From Siphonodentalium dalli (Eukaryota > Mollusca > Scaphopoda > Gadilida > Siphonodentaliidae), in NCBI GenBank assembly GCA_032622095.1, contig CP136067.1:125211030-125275029 (forward strand): DNA of 64,000 bases, read 5' to 3'. The translations under genes and the position numbers were made by a program. This document shows, one piece after another, positions 10,315 through 24,908 of this stretch. The notes under the pieces are model-generated. The model was given only the letters and a program-made list of their open reading frames with translations, was not told where the DNA came from and made no database searches. Numbering within the stretch: position 1 is the first letter of the stretch; each line of letters starts with the position of its first letter.

Positions 10315-13300
10315 GTCCTGATATATAATCCCTATATTAACATGTTAATACATCTCTCTCATCCCAATATTAACCCGTTAATTATACATTCTATTACATC
10401 TATCTCATCCCTATATTAACCCGTTAATTATACATTCTAATAAATCTCTCTCATCCCTATATTAACCCGTTAATTATACATTCTAATACATCTCTCTCAC
10501 CCCTATATTAACCCGTTAATTGTACATTCTAATTCATCTCTCTCACTTTCCTGACCTGATATATAATCCCTATATTAACCCGTTAATTATACATTCTAAT
10601 ACATCTCTTATCCCTATATTAACCCGTTAATTGTACATTCTAGTACATCTCTCCAATGTATCTGTTCTGATATATAATCCCTATATTAACCCGTTAATTG
10701 TACATTCTAATACATCTCTCTCATGTGTCTGTTCCGATATATAATCCCTATGTTAACCCGTTAATTATACATTCTAATACATCTCTCTCACCCCTATATA
10801 AACCCGTTAAGTGTACATTCTAATACATCTCTCTCATGTTCCTGTCCTGATATATAATCCCTATATTAACCCCTTAATTATACATTCTAATACATATCTG
10901 ACCCCTATATTAACCCGTTAATTATACATTCTAATACATGTCTCTCGTGTACTTGTCCTGATATATAATCCCTATATTAACATGTTAATTGAACATTCTA
11001 ATACATCTATCATCCCTACATTAACCCGTTAATTGAACATTCTAATACATCTCTCTCATGTGTCTGTTCTGATATATAATCCCTATATTAACCCGTTAAT
11101 TGTACATTCTAATACACCTCTCTCATGTGTCTGCTCTCATATATAATCCCTATATTAGCCCCTTAATTGTACATTCTTATACATCTCTCTCGTGCGCCTG
11201 TCTTGATATATAATCCCGATATTAACCCGTTAATTATTCATTATAATACATCTCTCACCCCATTATTAACCCGTTAATTATACTTTCTAATACATCTCTC
11301 TCATGTGTCTGCTCTGATATATAATCGCTATATTAACCCGTTAATTGTACATTCTAATACATCTCTCTCATGCGTCAGTTCAGATATATAATCCATATAT
11401 TAACCCGTTAATTATATATTCCAATACATCTCTCTCACCCTATGTTAACCCGTTAATTGTACATTCTAATACATCTCTCTCATGTTCCTGTCCTGATATA
11501 TAATCCCTATATTAACCCGTTAATTGTACATTCTAATACATCTCTCATCGCTATATTAATTCGATAATTGTACATTCAAACCCATATCTCATCCCTATAT
11601 TAACCCGTTAATTGTACATTCTAATACATCTCAACCCTATAATAACCCGTTAAATGTACATTCTAATACATCTCTCATCCCTATATTAACCCGTTAATTG
11701 TACATTCTAATACATCTCTCATCCCTATATTAACCCGTTAATTGTACTTTCTAATACATTTCTCTTCCCTATATTAACACGTTAGTTGTACATTCTAATA
11801 CATCTATCATCCCTATTCTAACCCGTTAATTGTACATTCTAATACATTTCTCATCCCTATATTAACCCGTTAATTATACATTATAATACATCTCTCATGT
11901 ACCTGTCCTGCTATATAATCATTATATTAACCCGTTAATTGTACATTCTAATACATTTCTCATCCCTATATTAACCCGTTAATTGTACATTCTAATACAT
12001 CTCTCACCCCTATATTAACCCGTTAATTGTACATTCTGATACATTTATCATCCCTATAGTAACACGTTAATTGTACATTCTAATACATCTCTCATCACTA
12101 TATTAACCCGTTAATTGTACATTCTAATACATTTCTCATCCCTATATTAACTCGATAATTGTACATTCTAATACATTCTCTCTAATGTGTCTGTTCTGAT
12201 ATATAATCCCTATATTAACCCGTTAATTGATATCTCTCATGTGCCTGTCCTGGTATATAATCCCTATATTAACCCGTTTATTGTACAATCTAATGCTTCT
12301 CTTGAATGTGTCTGTTATGATATATAATCCTTATATTAACCCGTTAATTGATCTCTCTCATGTGCCTGTCCTAGTATATAATCCAAATATTAATCCGTTA
12401 ATTGTAAATTCTAACAAATCTCTCATTTGTGCCTGTCATGATATATAATCCCTATATTGACCTGTTAATTGTGCATTCTAATACATCTATCATCCCTATA
12501 TTAACCAGTCAATTGTACATTCTAGCACATATCTCATCCCTATATTAACCAATTAATTGTACATTCTGATACATCTCTCTAATGTGTCTGTTCTGATATA
12601 TAATCCTTATATTAACCCGTTAATTGTACATTCTAATACATCTCACATACCTATATATTAACCCGTTAATTGTACACTCTAATACATCTCTCTCATGTGT
12701 ATGTTCTGATATATAATCCCTATATTAACCCGTTAATTGATCTCTCTCGTGTGCCTGTCCTGGTATATTATCCCTATATTAATCCGCTAATTGTAAGTTC
12801 TAATAAATCTCTCTCATGTGCCTGTCCTGATATATAATCCCTATATTAGCCCGTTAATTGTACATTCTTATACATCTCTCTCGTGCGCCTGTCTTGATAT
12901 ATAATCCCGATATCAACCCGTTAATTATTCATTATAATACACCTCTCACCCCATTATTAACCCGCTAATTATACATTCTAATACATCTCTTTCATGTGTC
13001 TGCTCTGATATATAATCGCTATATTAACCCGTTAATTGTACATTCTAATACATCTCTCTCATGCGTCAGTTCTGATATATAATCCATATATTAACCCGTT
13101 AATTATATATTCTAATACATCTCTCTCACCCCTATGTTAACCCGTTAATTGTACATTCTAATACATCTCTCATCCCTATTCTAACCCGTTAATTGTACAT
13201 TCTAATACATTTCTCATCCATATATTAACCCGTTAATTATACATTATAATACATCTCTCATGTACCTGTCCTGCTATATAATCCTTATATTAACCCGTTA

Positions 13301-16300
13301 ATTGTACATTCTAATACATTTCTCATCCCTATATTAACCAGTTAATTGTACATTCTAATACATCTCTCACCCCTATATTAACCCGTTAATTGTACATTCT
13401 GATACATTTATCATCCCTATATTAACACGTTAATTGTACATTCTAATACATCTCCCATCACTATATTAACCCGTTAATAGTACATTCTAATACATTTCTC
13501 ATCCCTATATTAACTCGATAATTGTACATTCTAATACATTCTCTCTAATGTGTCTGTTCTGATATATAATCCCTATATTAACCCGTTAATTGATATCTCT
13601 CATGTGCCTGTCCTGGTATATAATCCCTATATTAATCCGTTAATTGTAAATTCTAATAAATCTCTCTCATGTACCTGTCCTGGTATATAATCCCTATATT
13701 AACCCGTTTATTGTACAATCTAATGCTTCTCTTGAATGTGTCTGTTATGATATATAATCCTTATATTAGCCCGTTAATTGATCTCTCTCATGTGCCTGTC
13801 CTAGTATATAATCCAAATATTAATCCGTTAATTGTAAATTCTAACAAATCTCTCATTTGTGCCTGTCATGATATATAATCCCTATATTAACCTGTTAATT
13901 GTGCATTCTAATACATCTATCATCCCTATATTAACCCGTCAATTGTACATTCTAACACATATCTCATCCCTATATTAACCAATTAATTGTACATTCTAAT
14001 ACATCTCTCTAATGTGTCTGTCCTGATATATAATCCTTATATTAACCCGTTAATTGTACATTCTAATACATCTCACATACCTATATATTAACCCGTTAAT
14101 TGTACACTCTAATACATCTATCTCATGTGTATGTTCTGATATATAATCCCTATATTAACCCGTTAATTGATCTCTCTCGTGTGCCTGTCCTGGTATATTA
14201 TCCCTATATTAATCCGCTAATTGTAAGTTCTAATAAATCTCTCTCATGTGCCTGTCCTGATATATAATCCCTATATTAGCCCGTTAATTGTACATTCTTA
14301 TACATCTCTCTCGTGCGCCTGTCTTGATATATAATCCCGATATCAACCCGTTAATTATTCATTATAATACACCTCTCACCCCATTATTAACCCGCTAATT
14401 ATACATTCTAATACATCTCTCTCATGTGTCTGCTCTGATATATAATCGCTATATTAACCCGTTAATTGTACATTCTAATACATCTCTCTCATGCGTCAGT
14501 TCTGATATATAATCCATATATTAACCCGTTAATTATATATTCTAATACATCTCTCTCACCCCTATGTTAACCCGTTAATTGTACATTCTAATACATCTCT
14601 ATCATGTTCCTGTCCTGATATATAATCCCTATATTAACGCGTTAATTGTACATTCTAATACATCTCTCATCCCTATATTAATTCGTTAATTGTACATTCA
14701 AACACATATCTCATCCGTGTACTAACCCGTTAATTGTACATTCTAAGACATCTCTCATCCCTATATTAACCCGTTAAATGTACATTCTAATACATCTCTC
14801 ATCCCTATATTAACCCGTTAATTGTACATTCTAATACATCTCTCATCCCTATACTAACCCGTTAATTGTACTTTCTAAAACATTTCTCATCCCTATAATA
14901 ACACGTTAGTTGTACATTCTAATACATCTCTCATTCCTATTCTAACCCGTTAATTGTACATTCTAATACATTTCTCATCCCTATATTAACCCGTTAATTA
15001 TACATTCTAATACATCTCTCTCATGTACCTGTCCTGATATATAATCCCTATATTAACCCATTAATTGTACATTCTAATACATTTCTCATCCCTATAATAA
15101 CCCGTCAATTGTACATTCTAATACATCTCTCACCCCTATATTAACCGTTAATTGTACATTCTGATACATTTATCATCCCTATATTAACACGTTAATTGTA
15201 CATTATAATACATCTCTCATCCCTATATTAACCCGTTAATTGTACATTCTAATACATTTCTCATCCCTATATTAACCCGATAATTGTACATTCTAATACA
15301 TTCTCTCTAATGTGTCTGTTCTGATATATAATCCCTATATTAACCCGTTAATTGATATCTCTCATGTGCCTGTCCTGGTATATAATCCCTATATTAATCA
15401 GTTAAATGTAAATTCTAATAAATCTCTATCATGTACCTGTCCTAGTATATAATCCCTATATTAACCCGTTTATTGTACAATCTAATGCTTCTCTTGAATG
15501 TGTCTGTTATGATATATAATCCTTATATTAACCCGTTAATTGACCTCTCTCATGTGCCTGTCCTAGTATATAATCCAAATATTAATCCGTTAATTGTAAA
15601 TTCTAATAAATCTCTCATTTGTGCCTGTCCTGATATATAATCCCTATATTAACCTGTTAATTGTGCATTCTAATACATCTATCATCCCTATATTAACCCG
15701 TCAATTGTACATTCTAACACATATCTCATCCCTATATTAACCAATTAATTGTACATTCTAATACATCTCTCATAACTATATATTAACCCGTTAATTGTAC
15801 ATTATAATAAATCTCTCTAATGTGTCTGTCCTGATATATAATCCCTATATTAACCCGTTAATTGTACATTCTAATACATCTCACATACCTATATATTAAC
15901 CCGTTAATTGTACATTCTAATACATCTCTCTAATGTGTATTTTCTGATATATAATCCCTATATTAACCCGTTAATTGATCTCTCTCATGTGCCTGTCCTG
16001 GTACATTATCCCTATATTAATCCGCTAATTGTAAGTTCTAATAAATCTCTCTCATGTGCCTGTCCTGATATATAATCCCTATATTCACCCGTTAATTGTA
16101 CATTCTAATACATTTCTCATCCCTATATTAACCCGTTAATTGTACATTCTAATACATCTCTCATCCCTATATTAACACGTTAATTGTACATTCTAATACA
16201 TCTCTCATCCCTATATTAATCCGTTAATAGTACATTCTAATACATCACTCTAATGTGTCTGTTCTGATATATAATTCCTATATTAACCCGTTAATTGATC

Positions 16301-19300
16301 TCTCTCGTGTGCATGTCCTGGTATATAATCCCTATATTAATCCGTTAATTGTAAATTCTAATAAATCTCTCTCATGTTCCAGTCCTGATATATAATCCCT
16401 ATATTAACCCGTTTATTGTACAATCTAATACTTTTCTTTAATGTGTCTGTTCTGATATATAATCCCTATATTAACCCGTTAATTGTACATTCTAATACAT
16501 CTCACATACCTATATATTAACCCGTTTATTGAACAATCTAATAATTCTCTTTAATGCGTCTGTTCTGATATATAATCCCTATATTAGTCCGTTAATAGTA
16601 CATTCTAATACATCACTCTAATGTGTCTGTTCTGATATATAATTCCTATATTAACCCGTTAATTGATCTCTCTCATGTGCCTGTCCTGGTATATAATCCC
16701 TATATAAATCCGTTAATTGTAAATTCTAATAAATCTCTATCAAGTGCCTGTCCTGATATATAATCCCTATATTAACCCGTTAATTGTGCATTCTAATACA
16801 TATCACATCATACCTATATTAACCCGTCATTTGTACATTCTAACACATATCTCATCCCTATATTAACCCGTTAATAATGCATTCTAATACATCTCTCATC
16901 ATACCTATATTAACCCGTCATTTGTACATTCTAACACATATCTCATCCCTATATTAACCCGTTATTAGTACATTCTAATATATCTCTCAAATGTGTCTGT
17001 TCTGATATATAATCCCTATATTAACCCGTTAATTGATCTCTCTCATGTGCCTGTCCTGGTATATAATCCCTATATTAATCCCCTAATTGTAAATTATAAT
17101 AAATCTCTCTCATATTCCAGTCCTGATATATAATCCCTATATTAACCCGTTAATTGTGCATTCTAATACATCTCTCTACTGTGTCTGAGCTGATATAATA
17201 TCCCTATAGTAACCCATTAATCGTACATTCTAATACAACTATCTCGTGTGCCTGTCCTGATATATAGTCCCTATATTAACCCGTTAATTGTACATTCTAA
17301 TACATCTCTCTAATGTGCCTGTCCTGATATATAATCCCTATATTAACCCGTTAATTGTACCTTATATTTATATCTCTCTAATGTGTCTGTTCTGATATAT
17401 AATCCATATATTAACCCGTTAATTTTACATTCTAATACATGTCTAATGTGTCTGTCCTGATATATAATCCCTATATTTACCCATTAGTTATACATTCTAA
17501 TACATCTCTCTAATGTGTCTGTTCGTATATATATTCCCTATGTTAACAGGTTAATTGTACATTCTAATACATCTCTAATGTATCTCACCTGATATATAAT
17601 CCCTATATTAACCCGTTAATGGTACATTCTAATACATCTCTAATGTGTCTGTTCTGATATATAATCCCTATACAAACCCGTTAATTATATATCCCAACAC
17701 ATCTCTCTCATGTACCTGTCCTGATATATAATCCCTATAGTAACCCGTTAATTGTAAATTATAATACATCTCTCTAATGTGTCTGTCGAGATATATAATC
17801 GCTATATTTACCCGCTAATTGTAAATTATAATGCATCTATCATCCGTATATTAATCCGTTAATTGTACATTATAATACATCTCTCTAATGTGTCTGTCCA
17901 GATATATAATCGCTATATTAACCCGTTAATTGTAAATTATAATACATCTTTCATCCGTATATTAACCCGTTATTTGTACATTCTAATACATCTCTCTAAT
18001 GTGTCTGTTCTGATTTATAATCCCTATATTAAGCCCTTAATTGTAAATTCTAATAAATCTCTCTTATGTGCCTGTCCTGGTATTTAATCCCTATATTAAC
18101 CCGTTAAGTATACATTCTAATACATCTCTCATCCCTATATTAACCCGTTAATTGTACATTCTAATACATCTCTCATCCCTATATTAACCCGTTAATTGTA
18201 CATTCTAATACTTCTCTCTAATGTGTCTGTTCTGATTTATAATCCCTATATTAACCCGTTAATTGTAATTTCTAATAAAAGCTCTCTCATGTGCATGTCC
18301 TGGTATATAATCCCTATATTAACTCGTTAATTGTAAATTCTTAAAAATCTCTCATGGGTCTGTCCTGGTATAAAATCCCTATATTAACCCGTTAATTGGA
18401 CATTCTAATACATCTCTCATCCCTATATTAGCCCGTTAATTGTACATTCTAATATATCTCTCTAATGTGTATGTCCTGATATATAATCCTTATATTAACG
18501 CGTTAATTGTATATTCTAATACATCTCTCTAATGTGTCTGTCCTGATATATTATCCCTATATAACAAGTTAATTGTACATTCTAATTCATCTCTAATCCA
18601 TATATTAACCCGTTAATTGTACATTCTAATACATCTGTCTAATGTGTCTGTCCTGATATATAATCCCTATATTAACCCGTTAACTGTACATTCCAATACA
18701 TCTCTCGAATGTGTCTGGCCTGATATATTATCCCTATATTAACCCGTTAATTGTACATTCTAATACATATCTCATGTGCCTGTCCTGATAAATAATCCCT
18801 ATATTAACCCGTTAATTGTAAATTCTAATACATCTCTCTAAAATCCCTATATTAACCAATTAATTGTACATTATAATACATCTCTCAATTGCCTGTCTGA
18901 TATATAATCTCTATATTCACCCATTGATTGTACAGTATAATACATATCTCTCGTGTGCCTGTCCTGATATATAATCCATATATTAACACGTTAATTGTAC
19001 ATTCAAATAGATATCTCTCATGTGCCTGTACTGGTATATACTCCCTATAAACCCGTTTTGTAAATTCTAATAAATATCTCATGTGCCTGCCCTGGTATAT
19101 ACTCCCTATATTAACCCGTTAATTGGACATTCTAATACATGTCTCATCCCTATATTAACCCGTTAATTGTACATTCTAATTAACCGGTTAATAGTACATT
19201 ATAATATATCTCTCTAATGTGTTTGTTCTGATATATAATCCCTACATTAACCCATTAATTATACTTTCTAATATATCTCTCTAATTTGTCTGTTCTGATA

Positions 19301-20790
19301 TATAATCCCTATATTAACCCGTTAATTGTACATTCCAATACATCTCTAATGTGTCTGTCCTGATATATAATCCCTATATTAACCCATTAATTATACATTC
19401 TAATTCATCTGTCATGTTTCTCTCTGATATATAATCCCTATATTAACCATTGATTGTACATTATGATACACATCTCTCATGTGCCTGTCCTGATATATTA
19501 TCCCTATATTAACCCGTTACTTGTACATTCTAATACGTCTCTCTAATGTTTCTGTTCTGATATATAATCCCTATTTTAACTCGTTAATTATAGATTATAA
19601 TACATCTCTCTAATGTGTCTGTTCTAATATATATAATCCCTATATTAACCCGTTAATTATACATTCTAATACGTCTCTCAAATGTTTCTGTTCTGATATA
19701 TAATCGCTATATTCAGTAGTTAATTGTACATTCTAATACATCTCTCTCATGTGCCTGTCCTGATATATAATCCCTACAGTAACCCGTTAATTGTAAATTA
19801 TAATACATCTCTCTAATGTGTCTGTCGAGATATATAATCGCTATATTTACCCGCTAATTGTAAATTATAATGCATCTATCATCCGTATATTAACCCGTTA
19901 ATTGTACATTATAATACATCTCTCTCATGTGCCTGTCCTGATATATAATCCCTATATTAACCCATTAATTTTAAATTATAATACATTTCTCTCATGTTCC
20001 TGTCCTGATATATAGTCCCTATATTAACCCGTTAATTGTAAATTCTAATACATCTCTCTCATGTTCCTGTCCTGATTTAAAATCCCTATATTAACCCGGT
20101 AATTGCACATTCTAATACATCTCTCACCCTATATTAACCCGTTAATTGTACATTCTAATAGACCTCTCTCGCCCCTATATTAACCCGTCAATTGTACATT
20201 CTAATACATCTCTCTCATCCCTATATTAACCCGTTAATTGAACATTCTAATACATCTCTCTCCCCTATATTGACATGTTGGTTGTTCATTCTAATTCACC
20301 TCTATCAGCGCTATATTAACCCGTTAATTGTACATTCTAATACATCTCTCACCCCTATGTTAACCCGTTAATTGTACATTCTAACACACCTCTCTCATCC
20401 CTGTATTAACCCGGTACTTGTACATTCTAATACATCTCTCTTCCCTATATTAACCCGTTAATTGAATATTATAATACATCACTCTCATATGCCTGTCCAG
20501 ATATATGATCCCTATATTAATCCGTTACTTGTACATTCTAATACATCTCTCTCACCTCTATATTAACCCGTTAATTGTAAATTATATTACATCTCTCTCT
20601 CCTGCCTGTCCTGATATATAATCCCTATATTAACCAGTTAATTGTACATTCTAATACATCTCTCTCACCACGCTTCCTGTCTTGATATATTATCCCTATA
20701 TTAACCCGTTAATTGTACAATCTAATACATCTCTCTCACCCCTATATTAACCCGTTAATTGTAAATTCTAATACATCTCTCTCACCCAAC
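10315..20790. repeat. 10.5-kb satellite array (44/67-bp units)
   Basis: Tandem array built from a 44-bp unit containing 'ccctatattaacccgttaat', 'tgtacattctaatacatc' and tct. It is often extended to 67 bp by a 23-bp module 'catgtgtctgttctgatata' plus taat. The unit carries a dyad TTAACCCGTTAA. Divergence between units is moderate, with mutated dyads (for example ttaacacgttaa) and local 44-only and 67-only stretches. ORFs inside (12227, 13669, 17863, 18885) are translations of the repeat. It lies between plus-strand lectin-type exons, so it may be intronic. Confidence 0.98.
12230..15960. repeat. Higher-order repeat inside the satellite
   Basis: A distinctive variant string ('tctaatgcttctcttgaatg') recurs ending at about 12300, 13730 and 15492, giving spacings of 1,430 and 1,762 bp. 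Neighbouring variants (for example 'gtgcgcctgtcttgata' near 12880 and 14310, and 'ttagcccgttaattg') recur at the same offset. Blocks of about 1.4 kb were therefore amplified as units. Confidence 0.8.
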
Positions 20791-20828
20791 ATTGTTTTAT
20801 CTACTGCCTTATTTCTTCATTTTAATAA

Positions 20829-21370
20829 ATTTACTCTATTTAAATTCGCGCAGTACTATTTTTAACTCAGTTTTGAATTCGAACACCTTAAATTCTGCGA
20901 GAATTCAAAACTGACACACTATGTTCGTGGAAGTATTGTATCTGATGGCAGTTTAAGTTCTTAGCCGTTACGGAAAACACATGTGTATACACGATCACAG
21001 TGAATTTGAATCGTGTAGACCACAACTGCATCATCAATTTTGTTTGCGGTGATTATTTTGACATTGAAATAGTGATGGACTGGACATCAATGAAATGAAA
21101 TGGACTCGAAAACAGAAAATCACAACAGCGAAGGCAACTGACTTCAGGAAAATCAATACTTGGATGCGGGTTATCTGTATATAGGCGCAAAAACCTATTC
21201 AGTGTCGAACGTTTCGTAATGTATGTTAACAATCAACATGACCCTTTTGTTTTCCGTGTGGTATATTTTAAAAACAAAATCGTACTATTTTTCACTCAGT
21301 TTTAAATTCGCGCACCGACGGGTGCGCGAAAAATAGTACTGCGCGAATTTAAATACGAGTAAGGTACTAA
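20829..21370. mobile_element. Inverted-repeat element with 'aattcgcgcagtac' ends
   Basis: The left 'atttaaattcgcgcagtact' plus 'atttttaactcagtttt' is mirrored at 21285-21360 ('agtactgcgcgaatttaaat'). Small secondary palindromes sit at both ends (gaattcaaaactg near 20900; cgcaccgacgggtgcg near 21313). About 540 bp long and non-coding, probably a MITE or foldback. Confidence 0.6.
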
Positions 21371-21399
21371 TGTATTTACCAATTTTGTTTTTTTTCTTT

Positions 21400-21900
21400 C
21401 AGTAAACATTTCACGTTATTCAATCTCGAGGGATAGGGTGTCATGTAGTGTTCTTGGAAACTATTCACTCAAAGTCATACACAATTATTAAAATGTATAA
21501 CCTGACATCCCATATCGCGAGAACACCAGACAAACAAGTATTTCATAATTAAATAATCATTGTTTTATCCATACATTTCTAATGACATATTCATAAATAT
21601 CGACGACATGAAATGACAGCACTAACAATCTCACAAGTGTTGTGCCATGTATACGCTACGCGACATTATTAAGTGTTGTGACATGTATCAGTGTATACGG
21701 GACATTATTTAGTGTTGTGACATGTATCAGTGTATACGGGACATTATTAAGTGTTTGCCAGTTTGCTTGACGCGTTTTGCGTTGAACCTCTCCTGGTGGG
21801 GTGGATTTCCGTTTGCAAGAATAGTTCATACGTCGATTTCACGTTATTAAATATTGAGGGATAGGGTGTCACGTAATATTCTTGGAAACCAGAAACATAA
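21400..21900. repeat. Local duplications incl. 39-bp tandem repeat
   Basis: 'agtgttgtgacatgtatcag' plus 'tgtatacgggacattatt' is repeated at a 39-bp period from about 21635 to 21755 (3 copies, the first diverged). Separately, 'gagggatagggtgtca' with 'ttcttggaaac' at 21428 recurs at 21853. Confidence 0.7.
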
Positions 21901-22727
21901 GCACAATGCTTGACGTCGAATTCGTTCCATGACAACATAATTTTTTGTTCATATATTTGTCTATCTCACATAGTGTCATAGTTCATGGAATAAGTATAAT
22001 CCAATCTATATATGGCACCAGTACTATGGACACGCACGGAATGGGACACGCACGGAATTTACTTAATCACAATAAGATTGAAATGTAATATGATAATTTA
22101 ATGGACGTATGAGCCACATTCCAGCACCGTTAATACACAAGGCGGTTTGCACTCTATAACTCACCTAATGATATTCGCTTTTGAATTTTCCCGGGATGGA
22201 AATAGGTCGATACATACATGAGCTACCTTTTTACGAGCATTACATGTCACAGAACGACTGACTGAAATCGTAACAAATACAACTGTGGATACAATGGTCG
22301 GGGCCCCAACAAACAATTTTTCTCTTCGTTTTAATAATAATAATAGTACTATAACCTTTCACACTGATGACAGCTCCAGATGTTCTTCCCATGTGATATA
22401 CAGTTGTAATTTTCACGCGACCTCTGTCTAAAACACTTTAACCGGCATAAACGAAACGATCTTCAATTTATCGAAAACTATAAGAAACAGAAGACATATA
22501 TGTCAACGCTATATTGACGACATTGTTCGGAAATCGTCCGCGTACATATGTTTTTAACTCTTTCCAAATTATGTACATGTATACATAAGTTTGGGGTTCG
22601 AAAAAAAACATGTTAATAGAGGAATCTTTCTTGAGAGTGCATGGATATTCACCTTGCATGCGGTCGCAATTCTAATTTATTTCCATTTGTCACTGTTGTT
22701 TGAATGCTTGGTGTTTGTTGTATATGT
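21901..22727. other. No gene seen
   Basis: AT-rich sequence with short chance ORFs and no recognised motif. Confidence 0.5.
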
Positions 22728-23158
22728 ATGTATATATAGAAGATTGGGATATGTCTGTCTGTCTGTTCGGTTTTACTCCCAGACCCCAGGACCTATTTCA
22801 ACCAATTTCGGTATGGGTAATCGGGATACCTTAGCGATGATTACAACGGCGTCAGTTTTCAACAACAAAAAAAACTATTACAAAATATTTAATTAAATAA
22901 CAAAACAAAATTAAATTGAGCAACGAGCTCAATCTAAAAAACAAAACAAATTTAATTAAAAAAAATAAATAAATGTTTTAGTTTCAATTATCATAATCAA
23001 AATATTTAAATAATCAACATGTGCATGAAGCTCACGAATGGACCGCCGCTGAATAACGGTTCTGCCTACTATTCAAATGTGCGCTTCTTCGCGCACACAG
23101 GCTCACAGGAGTCTGCGACGCTGAATACAGGCTCCCGAAGGGAGCCTGTATCAGCTAG
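22728..23158 (+). mobile_element. Non-autonomous Helitron-like element 2
   Basis: A perfect 9-bp stem hairpin CAGGCTCCC-gaa-GGGAGCCTG (23128-23148) is followed 6 nt later by CTAG (23155-23158) and then T, a textbook Helitron 3' terminus. The left part has ctgtctgtctgttcgg, 'atttcaaccaatttcggt' and 'acaacggcgtcagtttt', shared in inverse with the 37.9-39.2 kb element. The 5' boundary is uncertain. Confidence 0.65.
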
Positions 23159-23798
23159 TATCACAATAAAAGTTATCATGTCAATTCGCCATTAAATATT
23201 TAGTACGCATTATCTAATAGTCATAATTCTAGACGAATATTGAAAAATTTGGGTTAATATAATACTCGTTTTGGCCATTCATGGGCCACTAAACTGTTGA
23301 CAGCACATTATGTGTGTATTACTGTATTACAAAGCCCGTCTGTGTTACACTAACTCGTGGTCGGTGATTGTTCAACTACCAATTGGGTCACCCGTTTCAT
23401 ATCCCAATAACACACACACTTTTGACCAGTCACCAAAGTAGTTACTCCATGCATCAGTATAAACCTAACATTCTAGTATTGAACCATATCCATGAATTTT
23501 AATAATCATAAATTCCTCACTGATGTGTCTTTATCTAAGCCCAACCCAACTCAATGCAATTTCAGCGTTGCAGTATTTCGGTAATCGCCATCTGGTCATT
23601 GGTTTTTAATACAATGTATTGTAAATTCCTAAATTCGATAATAAGGCTAGCTGTGTTGAAATAACTTGAGCTCCGATCCCTAATTATGTGTATTATTATA
23701 TTCTAAAGCATATTTTAAATAAACAAAGCATACGTCCACCACAGTTGGTACAATTGCCCAACAATTGAACCCAATATGCATTACATTATTTGCCAAAG

Positions 23799-23964
23799 CC
23801 AATGAGAGATATAATAGACATTTTAGATGACCAGCCCGACAGTATAGATTTTGCGCCATGCTGTGCTGGTTACTTTAATGCACATTTTACATTTTCAGTT
23901 GAGAGCAACGAACAAGTGGCGGGCTGCCCTATGGTAAGAATGACCACCTGGGAACTTGGGAATG
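23799..23964 (+). CDS. Cysteine-rich exon preceding PAN-like terminal exon
   Basis: The frame is open to 'ggaatg|GTGAGT', a strong donor leaving phase 1, which joins in frame with the acceptor at 24908. It encodes MRDIIDILDDQ, then a CC pair (FAPCCAG), then AGCPMVRMTTWELGN. It aligns with residues about 80-135 of the minus-strand exon 46642-47252 (RSIIGASATTFEHHDC.CF … HHC.GKYQQI), keeping the cysteine order and the distance to the next domain. The exon start is uncertain: 'tttgccaaag|cc' is a weak acceptor, and the frame is open only back to 23769. It would be part of a secreted lectin-type protein. Confidence 0.5.
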
Positions 23965-24908
23965 GTGAGTGAAAGAAGGTTGCGACTAGTCCAGGGTTAC
24001 CTGTTTTCACACAAAATTCAAACTACAAAATAGCTTATTGTCTTAGCTCTATGAGTGGATGCTTCATTTGTATCAAAATGTTGAGTTAGATTTTTAATTG
24101 CATAATATATCATCATACCCCCATATATTATAATGCAGAATAAAGCATTCACAAATATTCCAGCCAAATGAAAACAAATATTGATATGCAGTGTGGTCTA
24201 CTGAAACAGGGAGCAATCAACTAGAATTAGGCAAGTGTTAAGAGATATGATGGTCAGCTGTAACGGCAATGAATCCAGGACTCACAACTAATCTCAGCCC
24301 AATTTTTATTCGATCAACATGCATGACATGAACTTCTCAAATATCGAAAATGATTTATGGGTAGTTGCCTTTCTAAATGAAAATAATCATTAACTTTCAA
24401 GAATAATTAAGTTCCATCTAATGATCTTGAGTTGTTATATCATGGATATATGAACTGCACTTTAGAAAAAATATTTATTTTAGAGAAGTTCTTGGTACCT
24501 GAAAACAATTAAATTATTAATATTGTTCATGACATACAAGTAAAGTAAATGAGGTTAAAATATCCAATGGGTCGATGGTTCTTAAATCATGTATCACAAT
24601 AATCGCTCGTACCATCCCCCTGAATCTTATGGTTTTTACACATGCATGCTTTCTTGTCTGAAATTTACTTACACATCAAGCTATCAGACCAGACATTTAC
24701 ACTGCTAACCTGTTGTTATACCGTCTAGCCTGGAGTGACAATCAAAACAGACCGCCAAATTTATGGACAAATAATATACACAATCTTCAGTTTTGTCTGC
24801 CTTGAAATCGGGTTTTTGTAAGTATTAATTTGTTGGAATTGTGGCTCGGAAGAGATGCGCTATACATGTATTTTAAGGAAACCCCGTGACTCTATAATCT
24901 GTTTGCAG
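23965..24908 (+). other. Inferred phase-1 intron
   Basis: Bounded by GTGAGT and a pyrimidine-rich 'aatctgtttgcag'. Splicing forms GCT (Ala) across the junction and keeps the frame. In-frame stops lie upstream of the acceptor, so an intron is needed to link the exons. The paralogous minus-strand locus has no intron at this point. Confidence 0.6.

Noticed and set aside
12227-18087. ORFs of 65-75 codons inside the satellite (12227, 13669, 17863)
   Set aside because: They are translations of the tandem unit; identical peptides recur because of the higher-order repeat.
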